From an uncultured beta proteobacterium (GTDB taxonomy: Bacteria; Pseudomonadota; Gammaproteobacteria; Burkholderiales; Burkholderiaceae_C), in assembly GCA_903930255.1 (NCBI GenBank), contig CAIYYA010000255.1, positions 1 through 64,000 on the forward strand: a stretch of DNA of 64,000 nt. Reading direction: 5' to 3'. The notes under the pieces were generated by a model. It had not been told where the DNA came from, searched no databases, and saw only the letters and a program-made list of their open reading frames with translations. The stretch's first letter is position 1; each line of letters opens with the position of its first letter. The position numbers were made by a program, and so were the translations under genes. Shown one piece after another: positions 8,493 through 21,136 of this stretch.

Positions 8493-9440
8493 ATGCAAGT
8501 AACAACCCGCCCAGCGTTGGGACAGCTCAGTGATATGGACATTCGCTTGTTGCGTGTGTTCAAAACCGTGGTCGAGTGCGGCGGCATGGCGGCGGCCGAA
8601 CTTGAGCTCAATATTGGCACTTCAACGGTCAGCCGCCACATCAAAGACCTGGAAACGCGTTTGGGTCTGACGCTGTGTCGGCGTGGGCGCGCCGGTTTTG
8701 CCATGACTCCCGAGGGCGAGCAAATTTATGCTGAAACAGGGCTGCTGCTGGCGGGTGTTGATGCGTTTCGCAGCCGGGTGGATGAAATCCACCAGCGCAT
8801 GGGTGGCGAACTGCACCTGGCAGTGTTTGACAAAACGGCTAGCAACCCCGAGGCGCACATTGGAGCGGCGATAACCATGTTTGCCCAGCAAGCGCCTGAT
8901 GTGCGACTGCACCTGCACGTGGCGCCGCTCAACACCATTGAGCGCGGCGTGCTCGATGGACAGTTTCAACTTGGCATTATTCCTGGCCATCGCAGTTCTG
9001 ACGCCCTGGCCTACGACGAGCTGTTTACCGAGACGATGTATTTGTATTGTGGGGTGGCGCATACGCTGTTTGCTGCTGGCGCGGTGCAACAGCCGGCCGA
9101 CTGGTCGGCTCTGCGCACCCATGCCTTTGCCGGGCTGGGCTACCACTCGCCGAATATGGAGCTGACACAGCGTGAGCAGCTGGCACGTGCCGCCACTGGC
9201 TACGACCAAGAGTCGATTGCTACGTTGATTTTGTCAGGCCGGTTTTTGGGGTTTTTGCCCGATCACTACGCACAGGCGTTTGTGCAGAGCGGTCAAATGC
9301 GGGCGGTGAACCCACAAGTGTTCAATTACTGTTGCCGTTTTTTCAGCATCGTGCGCAGCTCACCGCAAGCCGCCCGGGTGACGCGCGCATTGCAAGCGTG
9401 TCTTATCCAGGCACATGCCACAAAAATTCAAAATATATAG
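8493..9440 (+). CDS. LysR-family transcriptional regulator
   Basis: N-terminal wHTH DIRLLRVFKTVVECGGMAAAELELNIGTSTVSRHIKDLETRLGLTLCRRGRAGF; divergent from aptA. Confidence 0.9.
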   Translation: MQVTTRPALGQLSDMDIRLLRVFKTVVECGGMAAAELELNIGTSTVSRHIKDLETRLGLTLCRRGRAGFAMTPEGEQIYAETGLLLAGVDAFRSRVDEIHQRMGGELHLAVFDKTASNPEAHIGAAITMFAQQAPDVRLHLHVAPLNTIERGVLDGQFQLGIIPGHRSSDALAYDELFTETMYLYCGVAHTLFAAGAVQQPADWSALRTHAFAGLGYHSPNMELTQREQLARAATGYDQESIATLILSGRFLGFLPDHYAQAFVQSGQMRAVNPQVFNYCCRFFSIVRSSPQAARVTRALQACLIQAHATKIQNI

Positions 9441-9465
9441 CACGTTAAGCTTGCTGGAAGAGCAT

Positions 9466-11499
9466 TCAGCTCAATCTGAACACACTCGCACTGCGCACCA
9501 GCTCTTGCCCCTGTGCCTCCAGGTTGCGCGCTGAGCTGGCGGCATTTTCGGCCATGGGCACATTTTGTTGCGTGGCTTCATCAATATGCTGCACCAATTC
9601 GGCCACCCGCGAAATCGCCAGCCCTTGTGCATGCGATGCGCTGACGATTTCCTGCATCAGCGTGGCCACGCGTGAAACCGCTTGAATCGATGAGTCGATG
9701 GTTTGCCGCGCTTCGCTCACCTGCACCAACCCACCTTGCACCTTTTGCACCGAGTCTTCGATCAAAGCTTTGATTTCTTTGGCGGCTGCAGCCGAGCGCC
9801 CGGCCAGCGAACGCACTTCGCTCGCCACCACCGCAAAGCCACGCCCTTGCTCACCCGCACGGGCCGCTTCCACGGCGGCATTCAGCGCCAAAATATTGGT
9901 TTGGAACGCAATGCCATCAATCACACCAATGATGTCGGTGATGCGCCTTGAGCTGGTGGCAATCGAATCCATGGTGCCCACAACCTTGCCGATGGCGCTG
10001 CCCCCTTCGCTCACGATACTGCCAGCCTCTTGCACCAGTTGATTGGCAGCGCTTGCGTGATCGGTATTTTGTTGCACGGTAGCAGCCACTTGTTCCATGT
10101 TGCCCCTGGTTTCTTGCAGCGCGACAGCCTGCTCTTCGGTGCGTCCGGCCAAGGCCTCATTACTTTGGCTAATATTGTTGGCTTCTTCACTGACGGTTTC
10201 CGAGCTGACCAGAATCACCGTCGCCATCGAGGCCAGACTGCGTTGCATGGCATGCAAGGCATTCATCAGTTGTGCCGTTTCGTCAGTGCCACCAAGCTCC
10301 ACTTTATTACCCAAAAATCCGCCGGCAATTTGCTTGGAAATGCCCACGGCTTGGTGAATGCGCTGCACCACGCTGCCTTTTAAATGCCGGCTCATGCCCA
10401 CCAGTAAAACCAAACCCAGCAGCATGCCTGTCAAAGCCAGGATTTGCACGCGCAGCAAATTGTCTTCAGCTTCTTTCAGGGCTTGCACGGCAGCCTCATC
10501 CTGCTGCCGCAACTGAGCGTTCAAGTAGACGCTGAGTTTGTCAAAAAGCCCAATCGTGGTGTAACGGTAAGTTCGCGCGACCAGAGCAAAGTCGCTCTTG
10601 CGCAGCGCGACGACGGCCGGTCGCAGACCCGTATCGACATATTGTTTGAGCAGCCCCTCAAACTCGGCCTGGTTTTTTTGCTCTTCGGGGGTGTGGCCAA
10701 TGGCCAGATATGCTTTCCAAGTGGCGTTGACCTTCTCAATGTTGCTTTCGATTTGCTGCGCCAGCGCCTGCGCTTTTTCAGCCTGCTTGAAATCGACCTC
10801 GTCGGTGGCCAGAGAGGTGGACAGCATGAGCTGGGTGTGCAGTTGCAGCCGTGCAATGCTGTTGATCTGGCTCACCGCTTGTGAACCTTCGCGGTACATC
10901 GACTGGGTTTGCTGATTGGTTGAGTGCATGCCCGATAAGCCGAGCCAGCCAACCACGAGCAACAGCAGCGCGGCCAGGCTGATCATCAAGGTCAAGCGTC
11001 GATGAATGTTCGGGCGCCGCCATTTGTCAATCTGCCCGAGCCAGCCGGTGCGCACCACCTGGCCATGTGCAATGCGCAGGCCGTTGGCACGGTTTTCGCG
11101 AAAGCGTTGATACAGTGCCTCAACCGGTGCAATGGCATCGCGTTCGGGCTTGATACGAACCGAGGCATAACCCACCAGTTGACCGGCCTCCCAAATGGGC
11201 GAAACATTTGCCAGAACCCAATAAAAATCACCGTTTTTGCGCCGGTTTTTAACCATGCCAGTCCACGACAGACCCAGTAGGAGGTCGTGCCACATGTCGG
11301 CAAAAGCGGCTTCGGGCATGTCGGGGTGGCGCACCATATTGTGCGCCTTGCCCATCAATTCATCCACCGAAAAGCCACTGGCTTCACAAAAATCAGCATT
11401 CACATATGTGATGCGACCTTTGCTGTCGGTGCGCGAGATCGGCGCCTGGTTGTCGCGCAGGATATATTCGTGCTGGCTGACCGGCTGGTTATTAAGCAT
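9466..11499 (-). CDS. PAS-containing methyl-accepting chemotaxis protein (Aer-like)
   Basis: PAS ([42 protein letters not shown]), TM segments, MCP hairpin tip ([12 protein letters not shown]...[44 protein letters not shown]). Start chosen at MLNNQPV rather than the longer ORF. Confidence 0.92.
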   Translation of the reverse strand: MLNNQPVSQHEYILRDNQAPISRTDSKGRITYVNADFCEASGFSVDELMGKAHNMVRHPDMPEAAFADMWHDLLLGLSWTGMVKNRRKNGDFYWVLANVSPIWEAGQLVGYASVRIKPERDAIAPVEALYQRFRENRANGLRIAHGQVVRTGWLGQIDKWRRPNIHRRLTLMISLAALLLLVVGWLGLSGMHSTNQQTQSMYREGSQAVSQINSIARLQLHTQLMLSTSLATDEVDFKQAEKAQALAQQIESNIEKVNATWKAYLAIGHTPEEQKNQAEFEGLLKQYVDTGLRPAVVALRKSDFALVARTYRYTTIGLFDKLSVYLNAQLRQQDEAAVQALKEAEDNLLRVQILALTGMLLGLVLLVGMSRHLKGSVVQRIHQAVGISKQIAGGFLGNKVELGGTDETAQLMNALHAMQRSLASMATVILVSSETVSEEANNISQSNEALAGRTEEQAVALQETRGNMEQVAATVQQNTDHASAANQLVQEAGSIVSEGGSAIGKVVGTMDSIATSSRRITDIIGVIDGIAFQTNILALNAAVEAARAGEQGRGFAVVASEVRSLAGRSAAAAKEIKALIEDSVQKVQGGLVQVSEARQTIDSSIQAVSRVATLMQEIVSASHAQGLAISRVAELVQHIDEATQQNVPMAENAASSARNLEAQGQELVRSASVFRLS

Positions 11500-11570
11500 A
11501 TTCTTTTTCGTCCAACGTAGTTCGGCAAATCGAGTTGCCAATCGCGCGATTCTAGCCAGACAAACAAGCC

Positions 11571-13436
11571 TCAACCGATGGCTATTTCGTGCGCAAAGAT
11601 CAAAGAAACACAAGTTCCGCAGCCGGGCTCGCTGGCAATCTCAACGCTGCCACGGTGCAGCAACATGATTTCATTCACAATGCTTATGCCAAGCCCTGTA
11701 CCGGATATTTTTCCTGACATGTCAGCCCGGTAAAAGCGTTCGCCAACACGCTTTAGTTGTGCCGGCGTCATGCCGATGCCCTGATCAGTCACGCACACAG
11801 CGATGCCTTTTTCATGGGACTTCAAGCCGATCTGCACGGCCCCTTCAAACGACGAATATTTGTAAGCGTTAGTCAGCACATTCAGAATGGCTTGACGGAC
11901 TCTTTTTGAATCAGCCATGATGCTCAACGCAAGGTCTGATGTGTTAAGTGTCGGAGCGCTGCGACCTACCGGAGGCTTAAAGTCCTGAATGAGTTTTGCG
12001 ACCAATTGGTGCAATTGAATCGACTCAAAAACAAAATCTTTACCCCGGCGTGAATCGATGCGGGCCAAGTCGAGCCAGTCGTTCAAGATGGACACCATCA
12101 ATTCTGACTGCTTCAGGATCACGTCCAAGCTTTCTTGAAAGCTGGCCTGGCTGATAGTTTCAGATTTCAATAACTCGGCATAGCCATAAATGCTGACCAT
12201 GGGCGTGCGCAGCTCGTGCGCCGCGTTGGTTATAAACTGGCATTTGATTTTTTCGACTTCTGTTTCGTTCGTGACGTCGCGAAAATGGAGAATCTGCGAC
12301 ACGGCGCGGTTCTGAGCGCTGTATAGACGAGCCTCTAGCACACGTTTGCCGGCCAATGCTAGTTCGAAACGCTGAGGCGCATCGGATTCCTGCCGGCGCA
12401 GAGCCTGAATGCCTGAAAACGGGGCTTCTGCAGTGCAAATACGAGCCAGCAAGCTGGCAAAATGTGATTCATTAAGCCCCGTCAGTTGCTCTTGACGAAG
12501 CCCGGTCATGCGGGTGAAGGCCGGGCTGGCAGCGTGCACCCGGTGTTGCGCATCAAACGACACATAAGCGTCGGGACTGAAGTCAAAAATCGCATTCAGC
12601 AGTTCGGTTTTTTCCTGCAACAAGAGCGCGGCCTCTTTGCGCTCGGTGATGTCGCGTGCATAGCCCACCGTGCCCCCCACTTCGCCGCTTGGCAGAAGCA
12701 ACGGCTTAATGAAAATTTCGAACCAGCGCAGTTGACCAGCCACTTTATGCCTGTCTTCACGCTCTTGAGGCTGGCCACTTTGCATGACTTTAGTGTCAAT
12801 TTTTCGGTTGAACTCGGCCAATGGCGCATGCCAAAGGTCGAGATCGGTCAATCCCACCACATCGGCAGGTGACGCGCGCTTGCAACTCTCGGCGAATGCC
12901 TGATTCACCGCCACATAATGCCCCAACGCATCTTTGAGCCAAAACAAAAAGGGTAGGTTGTCGAGTGTGGCGCGCTGACACCATTCGCGTTGACGTAAGG
13001 CTGCATGGGTGAGGACTAATTCTTGAGCCAAGGTCAGTTCAGCCTGCTGCCGCACGTGTTCGGTGATGTCGGTACGAATCGAAACGTAATGTTCAATGCT
13101 GCCATTGGCATCAAAAAATGGGGATATCTGTGTTTGAACCCAATACAGGGCGCCGCTCTTGTTGCGGTTGCACACAACGCCTTGCCAGACACGACCCGCA
13201 GAAATGGTTTGCCACATGGTGCGCCAAAATGCAGCGCTTTGAACGGTTGACTTGACGATTCGGTGATTATTCCCAAGTAACTCTTCCCGGCTATAGCCAC
13301 TGATGTTGACAAATTTGTCATTCACGTAGGTGATCGTGCCGCTAGGGTCGGCCATCGAAACGATGGCGTGTTGACCTATCGCCTTCCAAATGGCATCGGC
13401 GTTGTGGGGCAGTCTGCGGGATTCGTCGGTAAACAA
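11571..13436 (-). CDS. PAS-containing sensor histidine kinase
   Basis: PAS domains plus HisKA ([19 protein letters not shown]) and HATPase boxes ([20 protein letters not shown]). Confidence 0.92.
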   Translation of the reverse strand: MFTDESRRLPHNADAIWKAIGQHAIVSMADPSGTITYVNDKFVNISGYSREELLGNNHRIVKSTVQSAAFWRTMWQTISAGRVWQGVVCNRNKSGALYWVQTQISPFFDANGSIEHYVSIRTDITEHVRQQAELTLAQELVLTHAALRQREWCQRATLDNLPFLFWLKDALGHYVAVNQAFAESCKRASPADVVGLTDLDLWHAPLAEFNRKIDTKVMQSGQPQEREDRHKVAGQLRWFEIFIKPLLLPSGEVGGTVGYARDITERKEAALLLQEKTELLNAIFDFSPDAYVSFDAQHRVHAASPAFTRMTGLRQEQLTGLNESHFASLLARICTAEAPFSGIQALRRQESDAPQRFELALAGKRVLEARLYSAQNRAVSQILHFRDVTNETEVEKIKCQFITNAAHELRTPMVSIYGYAELLKSETISQASFQESLDVILKQSELMVSILNDWLDLARIDSRRGKDFVFESIQLHQLVAKLIQDFKPPVGRSAPTLNTSDLALSIMADSKRVRQAILNVLTNAYKYSSFEGAVQIGLKSHEKGIAVCVTDQGIGMTPAQLKRVGERFYRADMSGKISGTGLGISIVNEIMLLHRGSVEIASEPGCGTCVSLIFAHEIAIG

Positions 13437-13437
13437 G

Positions 13438-16116
13438 TTAGAACGTCGCTAAAGGTTGGATCGGAAAGGCGAGCGTGACGGTGGTACCCTGACCCAACTC
13501 ACTTTGAATGGCAACGCTGCCATGGTGCAGGTTCATGATTTCTGTGACGATGCTCATGCCCAAGCCGGTGCCAGGCACTTTGCCAGACGTATCGGCCCGG
13601 TAAAAGCGTTCGCCTACGCGTTCGATTTCACCGCGTGTCATGCCAATGCCCTGATCCGTCACGCTAATCGTTACGTTGCTGCCCACTTGTGCAATGCTGA
13701 TGTGCACCAAGTCGCTTGAATATTTGTAGGCGTTTGACAGCACATTCAAAATGGCTTGCAGGGCCTTCTTCTTGTCTGCCATCAGGAACAAGGGCGTTCC
13801 AGGCGCATCAATTTGGGGTGCAATGCGTTTGGCTGGTAGCTTGAAGCTGTTCACAACATCGGCCACCAGACCCTGTGCTTGCAAGGACTCAATGACAAAG
13901 TCTTTGCCACGGCGTGCCTCAATACGGGCCAAGTCCAGCAACTCATTCAAAATGGACGCCATCAACTCCGACTGGCGGTAGATGATGCCCAAAAACTCCT
14001 GCAGTTCGGCTGCGCCGACCTTTTGTTTCAGCAATACCTCGGCAAAGCCATAAATACTGGCCATCGGTGTGCGCAACTCGTGCGCCGCCGTGCTCAGAAA
14101 TTCGGTTTTAAGGCGATCTACTTCGGTCTCATGGGTGATGTCGCGCAGATACAAAATTTGCGAAACACTCTCGGCGTGTGATTCACGCAGACTCACCTCT
14201 AGCACGCGTTTGCTGGCATCGGTCAGCTCGATCACCTGGCGCGGTCGCGTTAGCGATTTATCGTCCGTTGCCGCCGCGCCAACCGCTTCACGAATGCGGA
14301 TAACACGCAGCGCCTGCACGCCCACAAAACGAGCGCTGGGGATACAAATCTGTGCCAACTTGTGAGAAAAGATGGCTTCAGCATCACCCGCAAGCTGGAT
14401 TTCAGTCAGTCCCGTCAGGGTTGTGAACGCTGGGTTGACATATTTGACGCATCGGTCAGCATCAAACGTCACAAAACCGTCTGGACTGAGCTCAAAAATG
14501 GCGTTGAGTTGCGCAGCGTGTTCACGCACCCGGGCTTGGGTCGAACGGCGTTCGGTGATGTCACTGTGCGAGCCCAGCATGCGTATAGGCTTGCCTTGCG
14601 CATCAATATAGGCACGGCCACGATCCAAAATCCATTTGTAGTCACCGTTTTTGCAGCGCATGCGGTGTTCACTTTGGTAAAAATCGGTCTCACCACGCAA
14701 GTGGCGCTGCACCTCGGCCATGGTTCTATCCATATCCTGCGGATGAACACGCAGAATCCATTCCTGCACATTTGAGCCAATTTCATTTTCTTCGTAGCCC
14801 AGCATGGACTTCCAGCGTTTCGAAAAATAAACCTCACCACTTTGCGGATTCCAGTCCCAAATGCCATCGTTGACACTGCTCATGGCGAGCTCCCAGCGTT
14901 GCTCACTTTGACTCAGGGCTTGGGTCGTGTTTTTCAGCTCGGTGATGTCGATGCGGTTGCCCACAATAAAGCCGCTGGGCGTGCGTGACTCCACAATCAG
15001 CAACCAACGTCCGTCAGCCAGCTGCTGCTCCAGCATTTCACCATTGGCCAGTTGGTGCTGCGCTACGCGTTGCTGGACCCAGGCATCGACATGGCCGATC
15101 GCTTCTTTGTATTGGCCACGCTCGGCGCCAGCTCGAACAATCATCTCGAAGGTATTGCCCGGCACGAGCAGATCTCGACTCGATTCATAGATGCGCTTGT
15201 AGGCTTCGTTGCAAAGATAGAGTCGATCCTGCTCGTCGTAAATCGTAAAACCCTGCTCAATGCTATAGACCGCCTCTTTCAGCAAGTTGTTGGCGCGTTC
15301 GGCGGCCAGCTCGGCGGCTTTGCGTGCACTGATATCAACAAAACTGCCGACCACGCGCAAGGGCTTGCCCAGAGCATCACGCTCGACAACATCGCCACGG
15401 TCATGCACCCACACCACCTGGCCATTTTTAAGGCGCATTCGATGTTCACTTTGATAGCGCTCCTTGCCTGCCAGACACGACTGGAGCTTTTCCATCACCC
15501 GGTCTTTGTCGTCCGCATGCAAAAGTTCGGCAAACACAGCCAGCGGATGCTGCAGGTAGTTGTCGTCCAGGCCCACAATCTGACACCAGCGACGGTTGTG
15601 CGTCACGATGTTTGTTGCGATGTCCCAATCCCATACGCCTTCACCCGTGGCATCTAGCACGTAGCGCAGGCGTCGCTCACTTTCTTCAAGTTTTTTTTGC
15701 GTGCGTTTGAGTTCAGACACATCATTGGCGATGACCAAAAGTTGTCTTTTTCCATCGGGTGTGGTGAGTGGGATTTTGATGGATTGGTAGTACAGCGTCT
15801 CTCCCGTGGCCGCATCGGTGGATTCCTCCATCACCACTTGGGTTTTATCCTGAGACATCACCTCGCGCACGTTTTGCAAATAAAAAGCCACTTGTTCGGC
15901 GTTCGGATTGAAATCGCCGTCGTCTTTGCCTACTAGCGCTTCGGATGTGGTTCCGTAAAGCCCTGCCAAAGCCCGGTTGCCCAGCAAAAACTTGCCGTCC
16001 CAGTCTTTCATCAAAATGATGTTTGGATTTTCATCGATCGCCAAGCGCAGCAGTGCGTTGGTCTCCATCAACGCGGTGTCGGGGTTGTCGGTGCTGCGTC
16101 GGGTTGTATTTTTCAT
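13438..16116 (-). CDS. Multi-PAS sensor histidine kinase
   Basis: 892 aa, several PAS/PAC repeats; [43 protein letters not shown]. Confidence 0.93.
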   Translation of the reverse strand: MKNTTRRSTDNPDTALMETNALLRLAIDENPNIILMKDWDGKFLLGNRALAGLYGTTSEALVGKDDGDFNPNAEQVAFYLQNVREVMSQDKTQVVMEESTDAATGETLYYQSIKIPLTTPDGKRQLLVIANDVSELKRTQKKLEESERRLRYVLDATGEGVWDWDIATNIVTHNRRWCQIVGLDDNYLQHPLAVFAELLHADDKDRVMEKLQSCLAGKERYQSEHRMRLKNGQVVWVHDRGDVVERDALGKPLRVVGSFVDISARKAAELAAERANNLLKEAVYSIEQGFTIYDEQDRLYLCNEAYKRIYESSRDLLVPGNTFEMIVRAGAERGQYKEAIGHVDAWVQQRVAQHQLANGEMLEQQLADGRWLLIVESRTPSGFIVGNRIDITELKNTTQALSQSEQRWELAMSSVNDGIWDWNPQSGEVYFSKRWKSMLGYEENEIGSNVQEWILRVHPQDMDRTMAEVQRHLRGETDFYQSEHRMRCKNGDYKWILDRGRAYIDAQGKPIRMLGSHSDITERRSTQARVREHAAQLNAIFELSPDGFVTFDADRCVKYVNPAFTTLTGLTEIQLAGDAEAIFSHKLAQICIPSARFVGVQALRVIRIREAVGAAATDDKSLTRPRQVIELTDASKRVLEVSLRESHAESVSQILYLRDITHETEVDRLKTEFLSTAAHELRTPMASIYGFAEVLLKQKVGAAELQEFLGIIYRQSELMASILNELLDLARIEARRGKDFVIESLQAQGLVADVVNSFKLPAKRIAPQIDAPGTPLFLMADKKKALQAILNVLSNAYKYSSDLVHISIAQVGSNVTISVTDQGIGMTRGEIERVGERFYRADTSGKVPGTGLGMSIVTEIMNLHHGSVAIQSELGQGTTVTLAFPIQPLATF

Positions 16117-16131
16117 GATAATTTACTACAA

Positions 16132-16183
16132 AAATTGAAGCAGCTTACGCTTTCTGGATAAGCTTTAGAGGCATATTTATTGC
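16132..16183 (-). repeat. Dispersed repeat 'ALAPV element' copy (overlaps the stop codon of the HD-GYP gene)
   Basis: aaattgaagcagcttacgctttctggataagctttagaggcatatttattg; closest to the 63.0-kb copy. Confidence 0.65.
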
Positions 16184-17349
16184 TTGATACTGTTGCCAAA
16201 TTCATCACCAGTGACGGTGGATAAAAAGCATGCTTTGGTTTGCAATTCTTCATCGCTGTCGGCAAAGCGTTCGGCAATCTCCTGAAACTCGTCGCCCAGA
16301 TGCACAAACGCTTCGACCACGTCGGGGTCGAAATGCGTGGCATAGCCGTCAACGATGATTTTGACAGCCTGCACATGACGCATGCCGGGCTTGTAAACGC
16401 GTCGGCTAATCAGAGCGTCATAGACATCGGCCAGTGCCATCAACCGCGCAGGCATAGGAATCGCATGCCCCGCTAAACCTTGCGGATAGCCCGAGCCGTC
16501 CCATTTTTCGTGGTGCGAATAAACGATTTGTTTGGCAATCTCAAGAAATTCGATCGATTCGCTAGCCGCTTTTTGGGCATGCTCTAGTGCATCACAGCCC
16601 AACGTGGGGTGGGTCTTCATGATGGCATATTCGTGCGGCTCGAAGCGTCCCGGTTTGAGCAGAATGCGGTCAGGGATGCCCACTTTGCCGATGTCGTGCA
16701 GCGGCGCACACTTGAACAACATGTCAATCATGCGGGGGCTTAAGGCCTCTGAAAAATTAGGGTGACCGGACAGATGGGTGGCCAGTGCACGAATGTAGTG
16801 CTGGGTGCGACGCAGGTGGTTGCCGGTGTCAACATCGCGAACTTCGGCCAGCGAGGCCAAGGCCAAAATGGTGGCTTCTTGCAAGGCTGCGAGCTCGCGG
16901 GCGCGCTTGGCTACTTCGTACTCCAGGTATTCATTGTTGATGCGCATCGTGCGGGCGTGCGAGGCATCAACAAAATGGGCTCTCACACGCGACAGCAAAA
17001 TAGCCGGGTTGATCGGCCGTGTGATGTAGTCCACAGCACCCAGCGACATGCCCATTTCTTCGTTTTCAGCCTCGGTTTTGCTGGTTAAAAAGATCACCGG
17101 AATATGCTGCGTGAGGGCACTCGACTTCAATATCCGGCAAACCTCATAACCGTTGATGTCCGGCATCATGATGTCCAGCAAAATCAACGAGGGGTTGGCC
17201 TGGTGCACCATTTTGAGTGCTTTGGCACCGTGGTTGGCGGCCTTCACATGGTAATGCTCGTGCAGCAAGCCACCCAGCAGCGATAAATTGGCCGGGGAGT
17301 CATCAACAATCAAGATTGTGGGTTTAACAGGTGAAAAAACGTCCATCAT
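16177..17349 (-). CDS. Response regulator with HD-GYP c-di-GMP phosphodiesterase domain
   Basis: REC (ILIVDDSPANLSLLGGLL...LILLDIMMPDINGYEV) plus HD-GYP (LHDIGKVGIPD, HHEKWDGSGYPQGL). Confidence 0.93.
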   Translation of the reverse strand: MMDVFSPVKPTILIVDDSPANLSLLGGLLHEHYHVKAANHGAKALKMVHQANPSLILLDIMMPDINGYEVCRILKSSALTQHIPVIFLTSKTEAENEEMGMSLGAVDYITRPINPAILLSRVRAHFVDASHARTMRINNEYLEYEVAKRARELAALQEATILALASLAEVRDVDTGNHLRRTQHYIRALATHLSGHPNFSEALSPRMIDMLFKCAPLHDIGKVGIPDRILLKPGRFEPHEYAIMKTHPTLGCDALEHAQKAASESIEFLEIAKQIVYSHHEKWDGSGYPQGLAGHAIPMPARLMALADVYDALISRRVYKPGMRHVQAVKIIVDGYATHFDPDVVEAFVHLGDEFQEIAERFADSDEELQTKACFLSTVTGDEFGNSIKQ

Positions 17350-17353
17350 GGTC

Positions 17354-20300
17354 TCATTCAGTGAGTTGGATACGGGCCTGCGCAGCGGCTTTGCTAAGTG
17401 TGCTCAGTGCCTCTGAAAAGTCATAGTTGTGCACCTGCTGCTGCAGCAGCTCAAAGGCTTCACCCAAACCCAGGCGAAACAGCGCCTCTTGCGATTGCAG
17501 CAGCATTTCAGCTTCGACGCTATCCGCTTGCAACAGGTCCAGCAGTTGCTGGCTCTGTTGCTGCAGTTGCAACGCATCGACCACGGTTGTACTTGGCAGA
17601 TTGACAGGTGTGCAATCGGGTGCCAAGGCCAACCGCAAACCCTGTTCGAGCTCAAACAGGTGTGTTAAAAGTTGCGCGCACAAAGCGCTGGGCGTGTTCA
17701 CCTGGCCAGTTTGCGCAACGGTCTGGTTCAATAGGTGCTCGACTTCGGCGCACAGGGTGCTGCATTGGCTGGCACCAATGTTGCCGGAAACCCCTTTGAG
17801 GTTGTGCACCATGCGTTCGGCGTGCTCAAGCTCACCCGCCGCGAGCGCTTGCTGCAACAGCTGCGGCAGGCGGCGGATGCTTTGAAAAAACTTGGCCAGC
17901 AAGTTTTGATACAAGGCCTTGTTGCCAGCGCACAGGCGTAACCCCAAGGCAGTGTCAACACCGGCAATGCGCAGATCGAGCAACTGATTTGCTTCAAATT
18001 CTGTAGCTTTCTGCGCTTGCTGGACGGGCGCTAGAGCCCAATTTTGTGTTGATTCTAGGCGTGATTTCAAGGACAAATCAGTCACCGGTTTACCCCAGTC
18101 TGCCAAGCACTTGTAGAGCGTGTCGGGGTCAATTGGTTTGCTCAGATGGGCGTTCATGCCCTCGCTCAAACAGCGTTGGGCTTCCTGTGCCGAGGCGTGG
18201 GCAGTCAGGGCAATAATGGGCAAGTCGTTAAAACGCACCTGCTGGCGTAGCGCCAGGGTGGCTTGGTGGCCGTCCATCACCGGCATTTGCAGATCCATCA
18301 GCACCAGCGACCAGGGCAGCAAATCGCCGGCATCTTGCAGCAGGTCGAGTGCTTGTTGACCGTTGTCTGCCAGCATCACTTGCACGCCCATCGACTCCAT
18401 CAGCTCACGCGCAATTTGCTGGTTGATCTCGTTGTCTTCAACCAGCAGAACGCGCAGACCAGCAAGTTTCTCGTTTGAATGGGTTGCCAGTGTGCTGGCT
18501 TGCAAAGTCACCGACTCGGGGTGAATCAGGCCGACCAGTGTGTCCCACATGCGCGATTGGCTGACCGGTTTGTCCAAAATTGCACGGGCGCCAGCTTGGG
18601 TGCCGGCATTGCGAGCTTCGTCGGCTCCAAAAGCGGTCACCATCACCACCGCAGGCTGATGCGTTAGCGTGGGGTCTTGCACAATGCGCCGGGTTGCTTC
18701 GATGCCATCCACGCCGGGCATTTGCCAGTCCATCAGCACCAATTCATAGGGGTCTTGCAAATCAGCGCTGTGCAAAGCGTTGAGTCCCGCAATGGCGTTG
18801 CTGGCTGCATCTACGCGCAGGCCCAAGCTGGTCAGTTGCTCGATCAGAATTTGTCGGGCCGTGTCGTTGTCGTCCACCACCAGTGCACGGATATTTCGTT
18901 GCATCGGCGACCTGACCGGTGCATGAGCTTGCTGCTCGGGCAGGTCGAACCACGCCGTCAGGCTGAATGTGCTGCCCACGCCGGGTTCAGAAACCACCGC
19001 AATCTGCCCGTCCATCATTTCAACAAAACGCTTGGAAATTGCCAGACCCAAGCCGGTGCCGCCAAAGCGACGTGTGGTGGAGCTATCGGCCTGTGAGAAT
19101 GACTTAAACAAACCACTGCATTGCTTTGCCGTCATACCAATGCCGGTGTCGGCCACTGAAACCTTCAACTGCACCCGATTCAAATCGTATGCCTGTCCCG
19201 TCATTCCTTGCTGACGCTGCCCCACCTCCAGCGTCAGCGTCACCTGGCCTCGCTCGGTAAATTTAATGGCGTTACTGGTCAGGTTGGTCAATATCTGCTT
19301 AAAACGTGTGGCATCGCCGATGAGTGCTTGGGGTACGTCGGGTTTCACCCTGATCAGGAATTCAAGACTCTTTTCTTGGGTTTTGGGCGCAACCAGTGTG
19401 CTCAAACTGTCCAGCACGTTGTCGAGCCAAAAAGGGGCTGACTCGAGAGTCATTTTGTCAGCTTCAATTTTTGAATAATCCAGAATGTCGTTGATGATGC
19501 CGAGCAACGCCTTGCCTTCTGAATTGATTTTTGACAGGTAGTCACGCTGTCGGTCTGACAGCTCGGTTTTTAGCGCTAGGTGCGACAAACCAATCACGGC
19601 ATTCATGGGCGTGCGAATTTCGTGACTCATGTTGGCCAGAAATTCGCTCTTGGCGCGCGTGGCTTGCTCTGCTTGCTGCTTGGCCTGCTCTGCCACCTCA
19701 AATTGAAGCTGCAATTCATGGGCCTGGCTTTTCAGCTCTTCTTGCTGCATGCGCAACTCTTCCTCAGACTGTTGCAAATCGTGCGCCTGCTCCTGGGTTT
19801 GCGTGAGCAAGTCACGCGTGACCCGGTTGCGCTCCAAAATTTCCAGACTCAGCGCCACCAGCGGCAACATTTCGTTGAGTAGCGCCTGATGGCGTGCGTC
19901 AAACGCGTTGACTGTGCACAACTCCATAACGCCCAGCACTTTGCCTGTGACCGCGCTGACGACGGGAACAATGCGCACGCTGCACGCCAGGGTGTCGAGC
20001 ACGCCAGAGTGCACGCGCATCTGGTGCTGGCTGACCGGTGCAACATCGATCGCCTTGGCCTGCAGGGCACATTGCCCAACCAAACCTTCGCCCAGTGCGA
20101 ATGTCGGTGTTAAGGTGTTGCTAGCAGCCACACCTGCACCGCCTGCAAAGTGGTAACTCTGTAGGCGCTGGTTCCAGACATACAGCAGCCCGGTCTGTGC
20201 GCCGGTCAGTGGGGTCAATTGCGTCATCAAGGTGCCAGCAAATTCATTGACGCGATCAATCGATAAGACACTGGATGAGATGGTGGCTGTGTTGGATTTG

Positions 20301-21136
20301 ACCCAGCGAACGGTTTCAACCTCGCGCGCGGCTTGTTGCAAGACTGATACCGAACGTGCCATGGCACCCACTTCGTTTTGAAAATCGGTGTGCAAAACAA
20401 CTTGATCAAGTTGCCCACTGGCGATGTCCTCGATGTTGCGGCGCAGTCGATCAAGGGGGCGTCTCACCGATGCGCCAAGCAATACGCCGACGCCTAAACC
20501 AGCGGACAGACCCAGTAATAGCAAGACCAGACTCAGTCGTTCGCTACCCAGAGAAAACGCTTCGGCACTTTGCCAGGTCAAAAACGCGGTTTCCTCTTTG
20601 TTTTTGACCAGTTGCCCCATCAGGCGGTCGGTCTCTTCAAACACGCTCACATTGTTGGCGTTAAAGAGCAAGCTGGCCGTGGCATCCGAGCGAAATTGTG
20701 GGTTCTCTGCGATATGGGTCAAAATTTGATCGACGTTTTGCAGATAAAGCCGCACCGTGTCATATGTGGTCACCAGCAGCAGCTTGTTTTTTTCTGTCAC
20801 AAAATGGCTTTTGCTGGACTCCAGGTTGGACAACATCAGTTGCCGAGCTGTCGTCAAGGTTTGCAGCGCTGCGGCTCGATCTTTGGCTGTGGGTGCCAGC
20901 ATCATTTGGCGCAAAGAGCGGCCGACCTCCATCAAATGTGTATTCGCCTCTTTCATTTGTGAAACACCCAGCAGCTCTTGCTGGTACATCAGGCGCACCT
21001 GCTCGGCTTGCATGCGGTTGCTGTAAATGGCGTGTGAACCGATCAGCGCCGTTATGCACAGCAGCAGCCCAATGCCCCAGCCGAGTTTTTTGCTGAGGTT
21101 CAGTTTTTCAAGAAAGTTCATAAAATTGTTCATCAT
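17354..21136 (-). CDS. Hybrid sensor histidine kinase (TM-HAMP-GAF-HisKA-HATPase-REC-REC-Hpt)
   Basis: 1260 aa; [25 protein letters not shown], two receiver domains ([24 protein letters not shown]), C-terminal Hpt-like [17 protein letters not shown]. Confidence 0.93.
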   Translation of the reverse strand: MMNNFMNFLEKLNLSKKLGWGIGLLLCITALIGSHAIYSNRMQAEQVRLMYQQELLGVSQMKEANTHLMEVGRSLRQMMLAPTAKDRAAALQTLTTARQLMLSNLESSKSHFVTEKNKLLLVTTYDTVRLYLQNVDQILTHIAENPQFRSDATASLLFNANNVSVFEETDRLMGQLVKNKEETAFLTWQSAEAFSLGSERLSLVLLLLGLSAGLGVGVLLGASVRRPLDRLRRNIEDIASGQLDQVVLHTDFQNEVGAMARSVSVLQQAAREVETVRWVKSNTATISSSVLSIDRVNEFAGTLMTQLTPLTGAQTGLLYVWNQRLQSYHFAGGAGVAASNTLTPTFALGEGLVGQCALQAKAIDVAPVSQHQMRVHSGVLDTLACSVRIVPVVSAVTGKVLGVMELCTVNAFDARHQALLNEMLPLVALSLEILERNRVTRDLLTQTQEQAHDLQQSEEELRMQQEELKSQAHELQLQFEVAEQAKQQAEQATRAKSEFLANMSHEIRTPMNAVIGLSHLALKTELSDRQRDYLSKINSEGKALLGIINDILDYSKIEADKMTLESAPFWLDNVLDSLSTLVAPKTQEKSLEFLIRVKPDVPQALIGDATRFKQILTNLTSNAIKFTERGQVTLTLEVGQRQQGMTGQAYDLNRVQLKVSVADTGIGMTAKQCSGLFKSFSQADSSTTRRFGGTGLGLAISKRFVEMMDGQIAVVSEPGVGSTFSLTAWFDLPEQQAHAPVRSPMQRNIRALVVDDNDTARQILIEQLTSLGLRVDAASNAIAGLNALHSADLQDPYELVLMDWQMPGVDGIEATRRIVQDPTLTHQPAVVMVTAFGADEARNAGTQAGARAILDKPVSQSRMWDTLVGLIHPESVTLQASTLATHSNEKLAGLRVLLVEDNEINQQIARELMESMGVQVMLADNGQQALDLLQDAGDLLPWSLVLMDLQMPVMDGHQATLALRQQVRFNDLPIIALTAHASAQEAQRCLSEGMNAHLSKPIDPDTLYKCLADWGKPVTDLSLKSRLESTQNWALAPVQQAQKATEFEANQLLDLRIAGVDTALGLRLCAGNKALYQNLLAKFFQSIRRLPQLLQQALAAGELEHAERMVHNLKGVSGNIGASQCSTLCAEVEHLLNQTVAQTGQVNTPSALCAQLLTHLFELEQGLRLALAPDCTPVNLPSTTVVDALQLQQQSQQLLDLLQADSVEAEMLLQSQEALFRLGLGEAFELLQQQVHNYDFSEALSTLSKAAAQARIQLTE
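18000..18048 (-). repeat. Dispersed repeat 'ALAPV element' copy inside hybrid kinase CDS
   Basis: Encodes [14 protein letters not shown] between the second REC and the Hpt domain. Confidence 0.7.
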
